A DNA stretch of 44,808 bases from Neobacillus citreus (GCF_018343545.2 NZ_JAGYPE020000048.1:1-44808), one strand, 5' to 3'; counted from the stretch's first letter, positions 24,466 to 32,490 are shown. Translations and numbers: made by a program. Notes: generated by a model not told the origin, from the sequence alone.

Positions 24466-25125
24466 TTAAAAAAACAAACCATAAAAGAAATTGCTTAATC
24501 CACCAGCCACCCACGGGACGACAACATTAAAAATCGGCTGAATCGTATAGCTGTCGAGCGGTGTGATGACTAATATCAGAAAAATTAATATCCCATACTG
24601 TTCATATTGTGTCATTTTTGCCCGGACTTCATTGGGCGCCAAATCTTCGACAATCCGGTAGCCGTCAAGCGGCGGCAGGGGAAGAAGATTAAAAATAAAC
24701 AATACCACATTGAGCTGAATAAAGATTTCAAAAAAATCATATAAACGATCTGGTGCATTGACCCCAAACCGGTTCAGCCCATAGGCGATAATAAAGCCGA
24801 GGCAAGCCAGCACCAAATTGCTCAGCGGCCCCGCGGCTGACACAAGCACTCCGGCAAGGCGCGGCTTTTTAAAGAAAAAGCGATTGACCGGAACAGGACG
24901 GGCCCAGCCAAAGCCAGCGATAAAAATTAAAATGGTCCCGAATGGATCAAGATGCTGCAGCGGGTTTAACGTCAGGCGGCCTTGCTTTTGGGCAGTGTGG
25001 TCGCCGAATTTATAGGCAACATAAGCATGGGCAAATTCGTGAAATGTAAAGGCAAACACGAGCGTAATCGCGACGTAGGGAATCAGCTCCAACGGGTATG
25101 CGAAAAATCGACTAAAACCTTCCAA
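24466..25125 (-). CDS. ywhC: Site-2-protease-like M50 metalloprotease YwhC
   Basis: A 219-aa intramembrane zinc metalloprotease. The zinc motif HEFAH lies in the first membrane helix region (near residues 29-33), and the third zinc ligand lies in LPLPPLDGYRI. NPLQHLDPFGT is also typical of the short, PDZ-less M50 branch. Four to five membrane helices are predicted. The start is TTG at 25125, with GAGAGGAG 8-9 nt upstream; no in-frame ATG precedes the conserved region. Substrates are unknown. Confidence 0.92.
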   Translation of the reverse strand: MEGFSRFFAYPLELIPYVAITLVFAFTFHEFAHAYVAYKFGDHTAQKQGRLTLNPLQHLDPFGTILIFIAGFGWARPVPVNRFFFKKPRLAGVLVSAAGPLSNLVLACLGFIIAYGLNRFGVNAPDRLYDFFEIFIQLNVVLFIFNLLPLPPLDGYRIVEDLAPNEVRAKMTQYEQYGILIFLILVITPLDSYTIQPIFNVVVPWVAGGLSNFFYGLFF

Positions 25126-25292
25126 ATGGATTTCTCCTCTCTCGTGAAAAAACAGCTTGGTATCTCTCTAGTTTCCTTTAAGTATACATGAAACCGCATG
25201 GAAAAAGAAAACCAAATGTGCCGACCATTCTTGCACATTTTGACCGTTTGTGGAACACTACAATCATGACCCATTAAAAGGAGGAAGTTAGT

Positions 25293-25478
25293 ATGCCATA
25301 TGTAACTGTTAAAATGCTTGAAGGTCGCACCGAGGAGCAAAAGAAAGCGCTCGTTGAAAAAGTAACCGACGCCGTCAGCGAAACCACCGGCGCACCAAAA
25401 GAAAACATCACCATCTTCATCGAAGAAATGAGCAAAAACCACTACGCAAGAGCAGGAGTTCGCTTCAGCGACAAATAG
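25293..25478 (+). CDS. ywhB: 4-oxalocrotonate tautomerase family enzyme
   Basis: A 61-aa tautomerase superfamily subunit that normally forms a hexamer. After removal of Met1 the N-terminal Pro (MPYVTVKMLEGR) is the catalytic base. The rest of the fold is intact (RTEEQKKALVEKVTDAV, ENITIFIEEM). It matches B. subtilis YwhB, whose physiological substrate is unsettled. AAAAGGAGG precedes the ATG. It is divergent from ywhC and is followed by a repeat remnant and a terminator. Confidence 0.93.
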   Translation: MPYVTVKMLEGRTEEQKKALVEKVTDAVSETTGAPKENITIFIEEMSKNHYARAGVRFSDK

Positions 25479-25526
25479 GGTGTCAGGCACCGCTCGTGGA
25501 CATTTGTCCGCCTAAGGTGCACACCC
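25478..25526. repeat. Palindromic intergenic repeat, deleted copy
   Basis: GGGTGTCAGGCACC at the left and GGTGCACACCC at the right are inverted arms; the right arm lacks three bases needed for full complementarity. An inner GGACATTTGTCC hairpin is intact. I recognise the unit as common between genes in Bacillus genomes (general knowledge, no search). It starts on the last base of the ywhB stop codon. Confidence 0.6.
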
Positions 25527-25541
25527 AGACTCAAATGCAAT

Positions 25542-25582
25542 AAAAAACCGCTTGAAATCGGCCGTGATTCAAGCGGTTTTTT
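25542..25582. terminator. Bidirectional terminator between ywhB and ywgA
   Basis: AAAAAACCGCTTGAA and TTCAAGCGGTTTTTT are a perfect 15-bp inverted repeat with an 11-bp loop. It serves the convergent ywhB and ywgA. Confidence 0.92.
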
Positions 25583-25592
25583 ACAATTGCCT

Positions 25593-26099
25593 TTATTGCG
25601 TTACTTTGACTTTTAATGCCTCAATATATCGATACGCCTCATCGATTTCTTCCTCTGTATAGCGCTGGCTGCTTTTCAGCGTGAACACCTTCTGGGCAAC
25701 CTCTTCCTTTGGAAGATTATCAAAATATAAAACCGTCGAAACCAGTTCAAGGAATCTAGCATTCTGGTCATTCATATCGGTCAGGCAATCCTCCAAGCAA
25801 GGCATGTCCACTTCGTTTAGACTCAAAAACTCCTTGCCTGAATCGGTCAATGTATAGCGATATTGATAATATCCGCCCTTTTTCTCCTTCACTTCATTTA
25901 GAAACCCCATATTGCAAAGCTCCTCCACGCGGGTGGTCAATTCCTCAGAGTATGGGCCGTAAAAGTGAAATTGGAATCGGTCCTGAAACGGAAAATCAAT
26001 TTTTTTAGCAATATATATCATCTTCTGCAGCTTTTTTCTTCCGATAATTTCACCGGAAACTAGAATTGCCTGCATCAGTTTGGCATGATCTTTCAGCAA
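25593..26099 (-). CDS. ywgA: YwgA family protein
   Basis: A 168-aa protein of the YwgA family. The sequence suggests a winged-helix-like N-terminus (GRKKLQKMIYIAKK, HFYGPYSEELTTRVEEL), similar to Panacea/SocA-type antitoxin-associated domains, but that link is a weak inference. No membrane helices. The start is TTG at 26099, with AGGAGA 9 nt upstream. It lies 32 bp after ywfO on the same strand, so they form an operon. Function unknown. Confidence 0.85.
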   Translation of the reverse strand: MLKDHAKLMQAILVSGEIIGRKKLQKMIYIAKKIDFPFQDRFQFHFYGPYSEELTTRVEELCNMGFLNEVKEKKGGYYQYRYTLTDSGKEFLSLNEVDMPCLEDCLTDMNDQNARFLELVSTVLYFDNLPKEEVAQKVFTLKSSQRYTEEEIDEAYRYIEALKVKVTQ

Positions 26100-26131
26100 T
26101 GTTCGTCATCTCCTACTCCATTTAACAATAC

Positions 26132-27427
26132 TTATTGTAAAAGGGCGCGAATTTTCTTTTTCCACTCTGCACCATTGGCAGTGTCCTCAAGAAAATCAGC
26201 CGGATAGTATAGCTTGTGGTCCGTTCTGCGTTTTCCCGAAATCGCATCGACGATTTCTGATTCGCGGGAAAGCTCCCGCAAGTCCCCATTTTTCATCAAC
26301 AGATGAATCGGCAGCCGTTCCTCTTCCTCACCTGGACGGTAAAAGTCATATGGCAGATCTGATGAAGAATCGACCACCAAGTAATATTCGGGGTCAATAC
26401 CTGCTTTTTCAAAAAGCAACGTTAATTCGGCGAGCTTTTTATATTCCTTGGCAGGATCAAATTCGGCATACTTAAATAAATTCCGATTGACAAAACGCTT
26501 GCAGAGGTCGCTTATAATAGGGTCGGCCTCCTCCTGCCAGATCTGAAAATAAAACATAATCACAGATTCATCTAATTTTAAATAGTCTTCTAACGTCACT
26601 TGCTCCGTGAAAAAAGAGATAAAGTGAATCGGTTCATGTTTAAAAGAATAGTTTTTCTTAAATAATTCCTTGGCGCGATGGAGAATTTTTGTCAAAATAA
26701 CCTCCGCACTGCGGGAGACGGGGTGGAAGTAAACCTGCCAGTACATTTGGTAGCGGCTCATGATATAATCCTCGACCGCATGCATGCCGCTCTTTTTAAT
26801 GACGACCTGGTCCTCGCGCGGACGCATCACCCTTAAAATCCGCTCCATGTCAAACTGCCCATAGCTTACCCCGGTAAAGTAGGCATCGCGCTGAAGATAA
26901 TCCATCCGGTCAGCGTCAATTTGACTGGAAATCAGGCTGACAACCATCTTCTTTTCCGATGTTTTCGCGATCACTTCGGCTACCTGCTCAGGAAACTCCG
27001 GGCTGACTCTTTGGAGGACCCTGTTTACCTCTGTGCTTCCGAGGATAATCGCACGGGTGAAGTCCTCATGGTCAAAGCCGAACACTTTCTCAAAGGCGTG
27101 GGAAAACGGACCGTGGCCGAGGTCGTGCAGCAAAGCCGCGCAAAGGGTTAGAAGGCGGTCATCGTCGTTCCATTCTGGCCTTCCTTCGAACACGTCATCG
27201 ATGATCCGGCGGACAATTTCGTAAACGCCAAGGGAATGGTTGAATCGGCTGTGCTCTGCACCGTGAAAGGTCAAAAAGGTCGTCCCCAGCTGCTTAATGC
27301 GTCTTAAACGCTGAAACTCCTTCGTCCCGACCAAATCCCAAATCACCCGGTCGCGGACGTGGACATAGCGATGGACGGGGTCCTTAAACACTTTTTCTTC
27401 GCTTAATTTTTCCGCCGAATACACCAT
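26132..27427 (-). CDS. ywfO: HD-domain phosphohydrolase YwfO (dGTPase-like)
   Basis: A 431-aa HD superfamily protein related to dNTP triphosphohydrolases. The metal-binding residues are in HSRFNHSLGVY, ALLHDLGHGPFSHAFE (the HD pair) and SSQIDADRMDYLQRDA. B. subtilis YwfO and its relatives hydrolyse dNTPs or related nucleotides; the exact substrate here is not visible. An AGGAAGAGGGAAG site precedes the ATG. It is the first gene of ywfO-ywgA. Confidence 0.92.
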   Translation of the reverse strand: MVYSAEKLSEEKVFKDPVHRYVHVRDRVIWDLVGTKEFQRLRRIKQLGTTFLTFHGAEHSRFNHSLGVYEIVRRIIDDVFEGRPEWNDDDRLLTLCAALLHDLGHGPFSHAFEKVFGFDHEDFTRAIILGSTEVNRVLQRVSPEFPEQVAEVIAKTSEKKMVVSLISSQIDADRMDYLQRDAYFTGVSYGQFDMERILRVMRPREDQVVIKKSGMHAVEDYIMSRYQMYWQVYFHPVSRSAEVILTKILHRAKELFKKNYSFKHEPIHFISFFTEQVTLEDYLKLDESVIMFYFQIWQEEADPIISDLCKRFVNRNLFKYAEFDPAKEYKKLAELTLLFEKAGIDPEYYLVVDSSSDLPYDFYRPGEEEERLPIHLLMKNGDLRELSRESEIVDAISGKRRTDHKLYYPADFLEDTANGAEWKKKIRALLQ

Positions 27428-27532
27428 TGGCTTCCCTCTTCCTGATCTTTCTTGGTTCTATTATATCCCCAATAAAAGGGTAAATCATCCAAAATTCAAC
27501 AATTTTCATCAGTATTTTTCGACATCAATAAA

Positions 27533-27570
27533 AGAAAAAAATCACCAATGTATAATCGCAAAGGTGATTA
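27533..27570 (-). terminator. Terminator overlapping the DUF1450 gene stop
   Basis: Minus-strand arms AATCACC and GGTGATT with a 16-nt loop, then TTTTTTTC. The 5' arm includes the stop codon, so translating ribosomes could interfere with its folding. Confidence 0.75.
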
Positions 27571-27789
27571 TTTTAGCTTTTTATTGATTTTCTCCATTAA
27601 TTCCTCTTCTGTCAGGGCCGCGAGCGGGCGGTTATTGACAAAGGCGAACGTCTTTTTTCGGCCGGGTCCGCAATAAGACTGGCAGCCGATTTTGATTTCG
27701 GCATTCGGGTCAATCTCTTTCAGACGAGGGATCAATGTCTTTAAATTTACGGCTTGACAATCGTCGCAAACGCGAAATTCATTGGACAT
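27568..27789 (-). CDS. DUF1450 protein
   Basis: A 73-aa DUF1450 (YuzB-like) protein. Cysteines in VCDDCQAVN (CxxC) and GCQSYCGPGRKKTFAFVNN suggest a thioredoxin-like or metal/iron-sulfur-binding fold. It is otherwise helical and charged, without a signal peptide. AGAAAGGG precedes the start. It stands alone with its own terminator. Function unknown. Confidence 0.88.
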   Translation of the reverse strand: MSNEFRVCDDCQAVNLKTLIPRLKEIDPNAEIKIGCQSYCGPGRKKTFAFVNNRPLAALTEEELMEKINKKLK

Positions 27790-28060
27790 TTATTACAACC
27801 CTTTCTACAAAAACAATCTATAAATAATAGTTTAACCAACTACCATATTGAAATTACAATGAGAAAAATCACAATTTGAAAAAAGTTTAAAACCTCAGGT
27901 CCGTACATTGAACTACTAACGTATTTTACATTTTCTCTGTTTTCAATGCAAGTTGCAAAGTTTAGCAATCATGGTTCTACTTCTCAATAAACCGCAACAC
28001 AACAGCCGCTAATCGGCATAACCAAAGCAATCACCCAAATCACTGCTTTATATTTGCTAA

Positions 28061-28103
28061 TAAGAAAGTATAAACTTTCTGTCGAAAACTTTATACTTTC
28101 TTA
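28061..28103. repeat. Perfect 14-bp inverted repeat
   Basis: TAAGAAAGTATAAA and TTTATACTTTCTTA are exact complements around a 15-bp centre that contains GTCGAAAAC. There is no T-run, so it is not an ordinary terminator. It could be an operator, a small-RNA stem or a transposon-end remnant. Confidence 0.7.
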
Positions 28104-28143
28104 ACGCATAAATTCAACTACGCCTCTGTCTTCGTCCTATCGG

Positions 28144-28164
28144 ACTCGCCAATCGGCGAGTTTT
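28144..28164 (+). terminator. Orphan terminator-like hairpin
   Basis: ACTCGCC-AATC-GGCGAGT followed by TTTCATTT. No annotated plus-strand gene ends here, so it may end an unannotated short RNA or simply insulate rsfA. Confidence 0.45.
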
Positions 28165-28211
28165 CATTTAACCTATTAGCAAAAAAATCTATTATCCTTT
28201 TAACCATTTTG

Positions 28212-28241
28212 GTATAAAGCCTAGAAAACTTGTCCATCATA
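28212..28241 (+). promoter_or_regulatory. Candidate forespore (sigma-F/G) promoter of rsfA
   Basis: GTATAA (28212-28217), 17 bp, CATCATA (28235-28241). The -10 differs from CATACTA at two positions. B. subtilis rsfA is sigma-F-dependent, so a forespore promoter is expected. Confidence 0.4.
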
Positions 28242-28318
28242 AGACTAGAACTTTTTATAATTTCGCCGGAATTTGCCCGGCAAATCATGTGGATATTATG
28301 TTAGGGAGATGAAAAAAT

Positions 28319-29080
28319 ATGAAAGTTCGTCAAGATGCATGGACAGATGAAGACGATTTGCTTTTGGCCGAAACCGTCCTCAGACACGTGAGGGAGGGCA
28401 GCACCCAGCTTAACGCATTTGAAGAGGTAGGAGACAAATTGAACCGGACCTCCGCAGCCTGCGGTTTCAGATGGAACGCCGTTGTCCGCCATCGCTATGA
28501 AAAAGCGTTGCAATTAGCGAAAAAACAGCGCAAACAAAGACAAAGAATCCTAGGAAAGGATCAAGGCGGCAAGAAAAAGCTTCTCTACAACCCGCCGGTT
28601 CCAGTCTCCGAAGATTTAGGAGTTTTAAACGTTCAGAGTGAAGTGATGCCTGAGGCCCCTGCTGAAATGCAGGACATGACGGTTGAAATGGCAGTAGAAG
28701 CATTGGTGCAGACGCAAGCGCAAACAGCGCCGGTACAGACCTACAGGCCAGCTGTGACAACATCCGCATCAGGTCTCACAATGGATACCATTATTGCTTT
28801 CTTGGAAAACTTTAAACATTCCAATCTGCAAAATGATGTATTAAAAACTGAGAATGAAAGATTAAAAAGAGAAATTGCTGACCTGAGACAGCAGAATGAA
28901 GAATTGAGCTCGAAAGTCAGGGATCTTGAGGATAACCGCGAAACGATGCAGGAAGATTACGAGACCCTCATGAAGATCATGAACCGCGCCCGCAAGCTTG
29001 TTCTTTTTGAGGAAGAGGAACGTCCGGCAACAAAGTTCAAAATGGACCGCAACGGGAACCTCGAAAAGGTAGCCGAATAA
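28319..29080 (+). CDS. rsfA: Prespore-specific transcriptional regulator RsfA
   Basis: A 253-aa regulator that fine-tunes sigma-F-dependent genes in the forespore of B. subtilis. The N-terminal Myb/SANT-like DNA-binding domain (about 1-60) contains QDAWTDEDDLLLAETVLRHV and RTSAACGFRWNAVVRHRYE. A basic stretch follows (KKQRKQRQRILGK), then a variable linker rich in Pro, Thr and Gln. A coiled coil at about 165-225 (LKTENERLKREIADLRQQNE) ends in an acidic and basic tail. The GGGAG site lies 10 nt before the ATG. It is monocistronic with its own terminator. Confidence 0.93.
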   Translation: MKVRQDAWTDEDDLLLAETVLRHVREGSTQLNAFEEVGDKLNRTSAACGFRWNAVVRHRYEKALQLAKKQRKQRQRILGKDQGGKKKLLYNPPVPVSEDLGVLNVQSEVMPEAPAEMQDMTVEMAVEALVQTQAQTAPVQTYRPAVTTSASGLTMDTIIAFLENFKHSNLQNDVLKTENERLKREIADLRQQNEELSSKVRDLEDNRETMQEDYETLMKIMNRARKLVLFEEEERPATKFKMDRNGNLEKVAE

Positions 29081-29128
29081 TTCTCTAGACAGAAAGCACT
29101 GGGAGAGAGACGCACAGCATCTTTATTC

Positions 29129-29172
29129 AAAAAAAGCCGGACATCCTTTACAAAGGATGTGACGGCTTTTTT
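29129..29172 (+). terminator. rsfA terminator
   Basis: AAAAAAGCCG-ACATCCTTT pairs with AAAGGATGT-CGGCTTTTTT with a small internal bulge. T-run on the plus strand. Confidence 0.85.
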
Positions 29173-29219
29173 GCTTGGCTTGAAAAATTAGCTCCGTGAA
29201 TGCACTCCACGCCAGTCCC

Positions 29220-29317
29220 AACTTGCGGATAGGGCCTGCCAACTTGCAGATAATCCGCGCTGACTTGCTTCAATAGAGCCTTCCAAATTGCGGATAAGGC
29301 CCACCAATTGGCGGAAA
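29220..29317 (-). repeat. 21-bp phased repeat array A5 (core TTATCCGCAAGTT)
   Basis: On the plus strand the cores read AACTTGCGGATA (29220), AACTTGCAGATA (29241), GACTTGCTTCAATA (29262), AAATTGCGGATA (29285) and CAATTGGCGGAAA (about 29305). Steps are 21, 21, 23 and 20 bp. It is the most degenerate array, and on the minus strand it fits the common YTAYNNGCNARW pattern. It lies between the rsfA terminator and the end of lipL. Confidence 0.7.
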
Positions 29318-29348
29318 GCTGTAAAAGCAGCAGGCTTTGCCGGATTCG

Positions 29349-30179
29349 CTACATCTCCGCCAGCTTTTCATTCCGCTCGACAATTCTCTGGTAGTAGCCA
29401 GGCAAAAGCTCCAGTTCGTATTCATTTAAAGGGCCGGCAAACAGCCGGTCACTGGTATTTTTCAACTCCGTTAGCAGCCTGAGCATGACGTCGGCTATGC
29501 TAAGTTCCACTCCGAGCAGCTCTGAAAGTGAGGCCATAACCTCCGGGACGATTTCGGGATACACGAGCTTGGTTGGCTCATTTCGTTTTGCTTTTCTGTA
29601 AAATTCGCGAACAAGTTCAGCGCGCTCCGACCCGCTCCCGTTTACACAAAGATAAATCTGGACTGCGACCCCTTTTTTCAAACGGCGCTGCGAAATGCCT
29701 GCAAATTTTTTTCCGCCGATGCTGAGGTCATAGCTGCCCGGGCAGTAGGAACCGACGATTTCCCTCGCTTCAATCTGCTGCGGAAAGTCGAAAAACATGT
29801 GTTGGACCAACTCCCACATCGCATCATAGCCGCGGTTGATGTCGATTCCTTTTTCCGCCTCCGGAAGAATCAACGAGATGTTAAGGACTCCTTCATCGAG
29901 AACCACAGCAAGTCCGCCGGAATTCCTGACGATAGACTGATAGCCCTTTTCTTCTAAAAATTGAATGCCCTCCTGTAAGAATGGCAGTTTTGTATCTTGT
30001 ATGCCGAGGACGATCGTGTTGTAATGCACCCACGTGCGCGCTGTTGCCGGGGCCTGTTCCGCTCCGACCGAGGCACACAGTGTGTCATCGATGCCAAATG
30101 ACTGCAGCGCCTGAAAATGCGGCCCGACCGAGGACTGGTCAATAATCCGCCACTGTGGTTGTCGCAATAAACCTTCCAT
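29349..30179 (-). CDS. lipL: Octanoyl-[GcvH]:protein N-octanoyltransferase
   Basis: An amidotransferase that moves octanoate from GcvH to the E2 subunits of 2-oxoacid dehydrogenases in Bacillus lipoate synthesis. The product is 276 aa. The BPL/LPL catalytic fold has RNSGGLAVVLDEGVLNISLI. The nucleophile is Cys146 in GSYCPGSYDLS and the conserved lysine lies in IGGKKFAGISQRR (157-158). The Cys within this motif separates LipL/LipM from LplA ligases. An AAGGAG site precedes the ATG. It is co-directional with pta but separated from it by a terminator and array A6. Its place between rsfA and pta matches ywfL. Confidence 0.93.
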   Translation of the reverse strand: MEGLLRQPQWRIIDQSSVGPHFQALQSFGIDDTLCASVGAEQAPATARTWVHYNTIVLGIQDTKLPFLQEGIQFLEEKGYQSIVRNSGGLAVVLDEGVLNISLILPEAEKGIDINRGYDAMWELVQHMFFDFPQQIEAREIVGSYCPGSYDLSIGGKKFAGISQRRLKKGVAVQIYLCVNGSGSERAELVREFYRKAKRNEPTKLVYPEIVPEVMASLSELLGVELSIADVMLRLLTELKNTSDRLFAGPLNEYELELLPGYYQRIVERNEKLAEM

Positions 30180-30263
30180 TTTGGTTGCTCCTTGTACGGT
30201 ATGATGGAGTTATTTTATCAAAATGCTTCAGGAAAAAATAGTTCGGGCTCTCTCAAAGGAGGG

Positions 30264-30376
30264 TATCGACACGTTTCTGTCTTATATCAACAAATTTCTG
30301 CAACTTATCTACAAAAGTTTTTCAGATATCTACAATTTTCACGATATATCTACACATTTTAGTAAGATATCTACAA
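30264..30376 (+). repeat. 21-bp phased repeat array A6 (core TATCTACAA)
   Basis: Six cores start at 30264 (TATCGACA), 30285 (TATCAACAA), 30306, 30327, 30347 and 30368 (TATCTACAA or TATCTACAC). Steps are 21, 21, 21, 20 and 21. It has the same core and orientation as A2, 22 kb away. It lies between the pta terminator and the lipL start; no lipL promoter is obvious, so one may lie within or beside the array. Confidence 0.9.
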
Positions 30377-30391
30377 ATTCTAATCGGGCCT

Positions 30392-30427
30392 GAAAAAAAG
30401 AGCCAGTCCAGCCTCGGACCAGCCCTC
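30392..30427 (-). terminator. pta terminator
   Basis: Minus-strand GGGCTGGTCC pairs with GGACTGGCTC through Watson-Crick and G-U pairs around GAGGCT, then TTTTTTT. Confidence 0.85.
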
Positions 30428-30436
30428 AAAATATCA

Positions 30437-31405
30437 CTACAATCCCTGTGCCGCCGTAATCAACGCCAGCTTATAAACGTCCTCTTCGTTACAGCCGCGG
30501 GAAAGGTCATTAACCGGCGCGTTCAACCCCTGCAGAATCGGGCCAACTGCTTCAAAACCGCCTAAGCGCTGGGCAATTTTGTAGCCGATATTTCCCGCTT
30601 CCAAACTAGGGAAGATAAATACATTCGCGTCGCCCTGCAGCACGGAGCCAGGCGCTTTGCTTTTTGCCACAGAAGGAACAAAGGCAGCGTCAAACTGGAA
30701 TTCCCCGTCGAGCACAAGCGACGGTTCACGACGCTTCGCCTCTTCAACAGCGGCCACAACCCGCTCCGTTTCTTCCGACTTCGCAGAGCCCTTCGTTGAG
30801 AACGATAGCATCGCTACACGTGGCTCAAGATCAAACTTCTCCGCCGTTTTCGCGCTTTCAATCGCGATTTCCGCTAAATCCATACTGTCAGGTGCGATGT
30901 TAATCGCGCAATCCGCAAACACATATTTCTCGTCATCGCGGACCATAATGAACACGCCTGAGGTTTTCTTCACTCCAGCCTTCGTCTTGATGATCTGCAA
31001 AGCAGGGCGGACGGTATCCGCAGTCGAGTGGGCAGCGCCACTGACAAGTCCATGTGCTTTATTTGTATATACCAGCATCGTGCCAAAGTAGTTTTCATCT
31101 AATAAAATCTTGCGGGCATCCTCTTCGGTTGCTTTTCCATTACGGCGTTCCACAAACGCGGCCACTAGCTCATCCATTCCCGCGTAGCTCGCCGGGTCAT
31201 AAATTTCCGCGGCATCCAAGGATACGCCAAGCTCCTGCGCTTTAGCCTGAACCTGCTCAATATTGCCAACCAAAATTGGTGTAAGCAGATTTTCCTCCGC
31301 TAAGCGGCCGGCCGCTCTGACAATCCGCTCATCCAGTCCTTCTGGAAAAACAATCTTCAAGCCGCGTCCGGAAATTTTATTTTTCAATCCTTCAAACAAA
31401 TCCAC
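30437..31405 (-). CDS. pta: Phosphate acetyltransferase
   Basis: Converts acetyl-CoA and phosphate to acetyl phosphate in overflow metabolism. The product is 322 aa, the short Pta form without N-terminal regulatory domains. Conserved blocks are KIVFPEGLDERI, GLVSGAAHSTADTVRPALQ, KKTSGVFIMVRDD and the C-terminal NVFIFPSLEAGNIGYKIAQR. The GTG at 31405 is chosen: AAGGAG lies 8 nt upstream and the resulting MDLFEGLK matches the B. subtilis start. A GTG three codons earlier abuts that site. A cre-like site lies about 55 bp upstream of the inferred transcription start, suggesting CcpA activation. Confidence 0.97.
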   Translation of the reverse strand: MDLFEGLKNKISGRGLKIVFPEGLDERIVRAAGRLAEENLLTPILVGNIEQVQAKAQELGVSLDAAEIYDPASYAGMDELVAAFVERRNGKATEEDARKILLDENYFGTMLVYTNKAHGLVSGAAHSTADTVRPALQIIKTKAGVKKTSGVFIMVRDDEKYVFADCAINIAPDSMDLAEIAIESAKTAEKFDLEPRVAMLSFSTKGSAKSEETERVVAAVEEAKRREPSLVLDGEFQFDAAFVPSVAKSKAPGSVLQGDANVFIFPSLEAGNIGYKIAQRLGGFEAVGPILQGLNAPVNDLSRGCNEEDVYKLALITAAQGL

Positions 31406-31440
31406 ACCTAACACTCCTTTTAAAAAAACTCCTTTAAATC

Positions 31441-31468
31441 AGCATACTTTACCCATTATATTTTTCAA
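31441..31468 (-). promoter_or_regulatory. Candidate sigma-A promoter of pta
   Basis: Minus strand TTGAAA (31468-31463), 16 bp, TATGCT (31446-31441). The start would be near 31434. Confidence 0.55.
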
Positions 31469-31482
31469 GCGATGTTCATCAC

Positions 31483-31496
31483 AGACAGCGTTTCCA
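31483..31496. promoter_or_regulatory. cre-like site (CcpA activation) of pta
   Basis: AGACAGCGTTTCCA, or TGGAAACGCTGTCT on the minus strand, differs from the cre consensus at two positions. Its centre lies about 55 bp upstream of the inferred pta start, the position from which CcpA activates pta and ackA in B. subtilis. Confidence 0.55.
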
Positions 31497-31652
31497 CGGA
31501 AAAATTTATTTTTTCAAAAAATGGCACTCTACCTTTTACTATTCTCTTTTTTTCACAAAAATATCCACAAAAGGTTTATTTGGGGAAACCTTGGTCAAAC
31601 TATGGTATAGTTATGGTTGTTTAAGAAGAATGATTACATAGGAGTGATTTTA

Positions 31653-32396
31653 ATGAGTGAAGCAGCACAAACGCTTGACGGCTGGTACTGCCTGCATGAT
31701 TTCCGCACTGTGGACTGGACCACCTGGAAGATGCTTTCTGAAGATGAGCGCCAAGCGGCGATTCACGAGTTTTTAAGTCTGATTGAAAAATGGAACACCA
31801 CCCAAGAACGCAAAGAAGGCAGCCATGCTTTATATACAATCGTAGGCCAAAAGGCAGATTTCATGATGATGATCCTGCGCCCGACGATGGAAGAACTGAA
31901 CCAAATTGAAACCGAATTCAACAAAACCAAATTTGCTGAATTCCTCGTGCCGGCTCATTCTTATGTGTCCGTTGTCGAGCTCAGCAACTACCTGCCTGCA
32001 GGAGAGGACCCGTACCAGAACCCGCAAATTTTAGCACGCCTGTATCCTACTTTGCCAAAAACACAGTATGTCTGCTTCTATCCGATGGATAAGCGCCGCC
32101 AGGGCAATGATAACTGGTACATGCTGCCGATGGAGGAGCGCCGCAATCTGATGCGCAGCCACGGCATGATCGGCCGCCAGTATGCTGGCAAAGTCCGCCA
32201 AATCATCACCGGTTCGGTCGGTTTCGATGATTACGAGTGGGGCGTAACCCTGTTCGCGGACGATGTCCTACAATTTAAAAAGCTTGTCTATGAAATGCGT
32301 TTTGATGAAGTCAGCGCCCGCTACGGTGAATTTGGGGCATTCTTTGTCGGCAACCTGTTAGAGGACGAACGCATCCCGAATTTCTTACACGTATAA
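31653..32396 (+). CDS. hemQ: Coproheme decarboxylase HemQ
   Basis: Last enzyme of the Gram-positive coproporphyrin-dependent haem pathway: it oxidatively decarboxylates coproheme to haem b. The product is 247 aa with the chlorite-dismutase-like fold. Tyr143 in YPMDKRR and the proximal ligand His170 in LMRSHG keep the 27-residue spacing of the known catalytic Tyr and haem His. GYVDDYEWG-like FDDYEWGVTLF is also conserved. AGGAGTGA lies before the ATG at 31653; an in-frame start 12 codons earlier lacks a site. It is divergent from pta, as in B. subtilis (ywfI-pta). Confidence 0.95.
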   Translation: MSEAAQTLDGWYCLHDFRTVDWTTWKMLSEDERQAAIHEFLSLIEKWNTTQERKEGSHALYTIVGQKADFMMMILRPTMEELNQIETEFNKTKFAEFLVPAHSYVSVVELSNYLPAGEDPYQNPQILARLYPTLPKTQYVCFYPMDKRRQGNDNWYMLPMEERRNLMRSHGMIGRQYAGKVRQIITGSVGFDDYEWGVTLFADDVLQFKKLVYEMRFDEVSARYGEFGAFFVGNLLEDERIPNFLHV

Positions 32397-32407
32397 CTCG
32401 TTTGTTT

Positions 32408-32440
32408 AAAAGCTCCCAACACATAGCTGGGAGCTTTTTT
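32408..32440 (+). terminator. hemQ terminator
   Basis: AAAAGCTCCCA and TGGGAGCTTTTTT pair around a 9-nt loop. Confidence 0.9.
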
Positions 32441-32460
32441 CATTTACTCCTCGTCCTAAA

Positions 32461-32490
32461 GTCATATCTCCAAACTTTCCCTCATACTAA
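32461..32490 (+). promoter_or_regulatory. sigma-E-like promoter of gerQ
   Basis: GTCATATC (32461-32468), 14 bp, CATACTAA (32483-32490), close to the sigma-E pattern KMATATT-N14-CATACAMT. gerQ is sigma-E-dependent in B. subtilis. Confidence 0.55.

Larger units (their letters stand above)
27790..28318. other. 529-bp intergenic region before rsfA
   Basis: No convincing gene. It holds a perfect 14-bp inverted repeat (28061-28103), a terminator-like hairpin ACTCGCC-AATC-GGCGAGT-TTT on the plus strand (28144-28164), a hairpin near 28264-28280 and a candidate forespore promoter for rsfA. On the minus strand, 28100 down to 28000 encodes a startless hydrophobic peptide ending AVIWVIALVMPISGCCVAVY-stop, perhaps a membrane-protein remnant. 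Confidence 0.6.
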
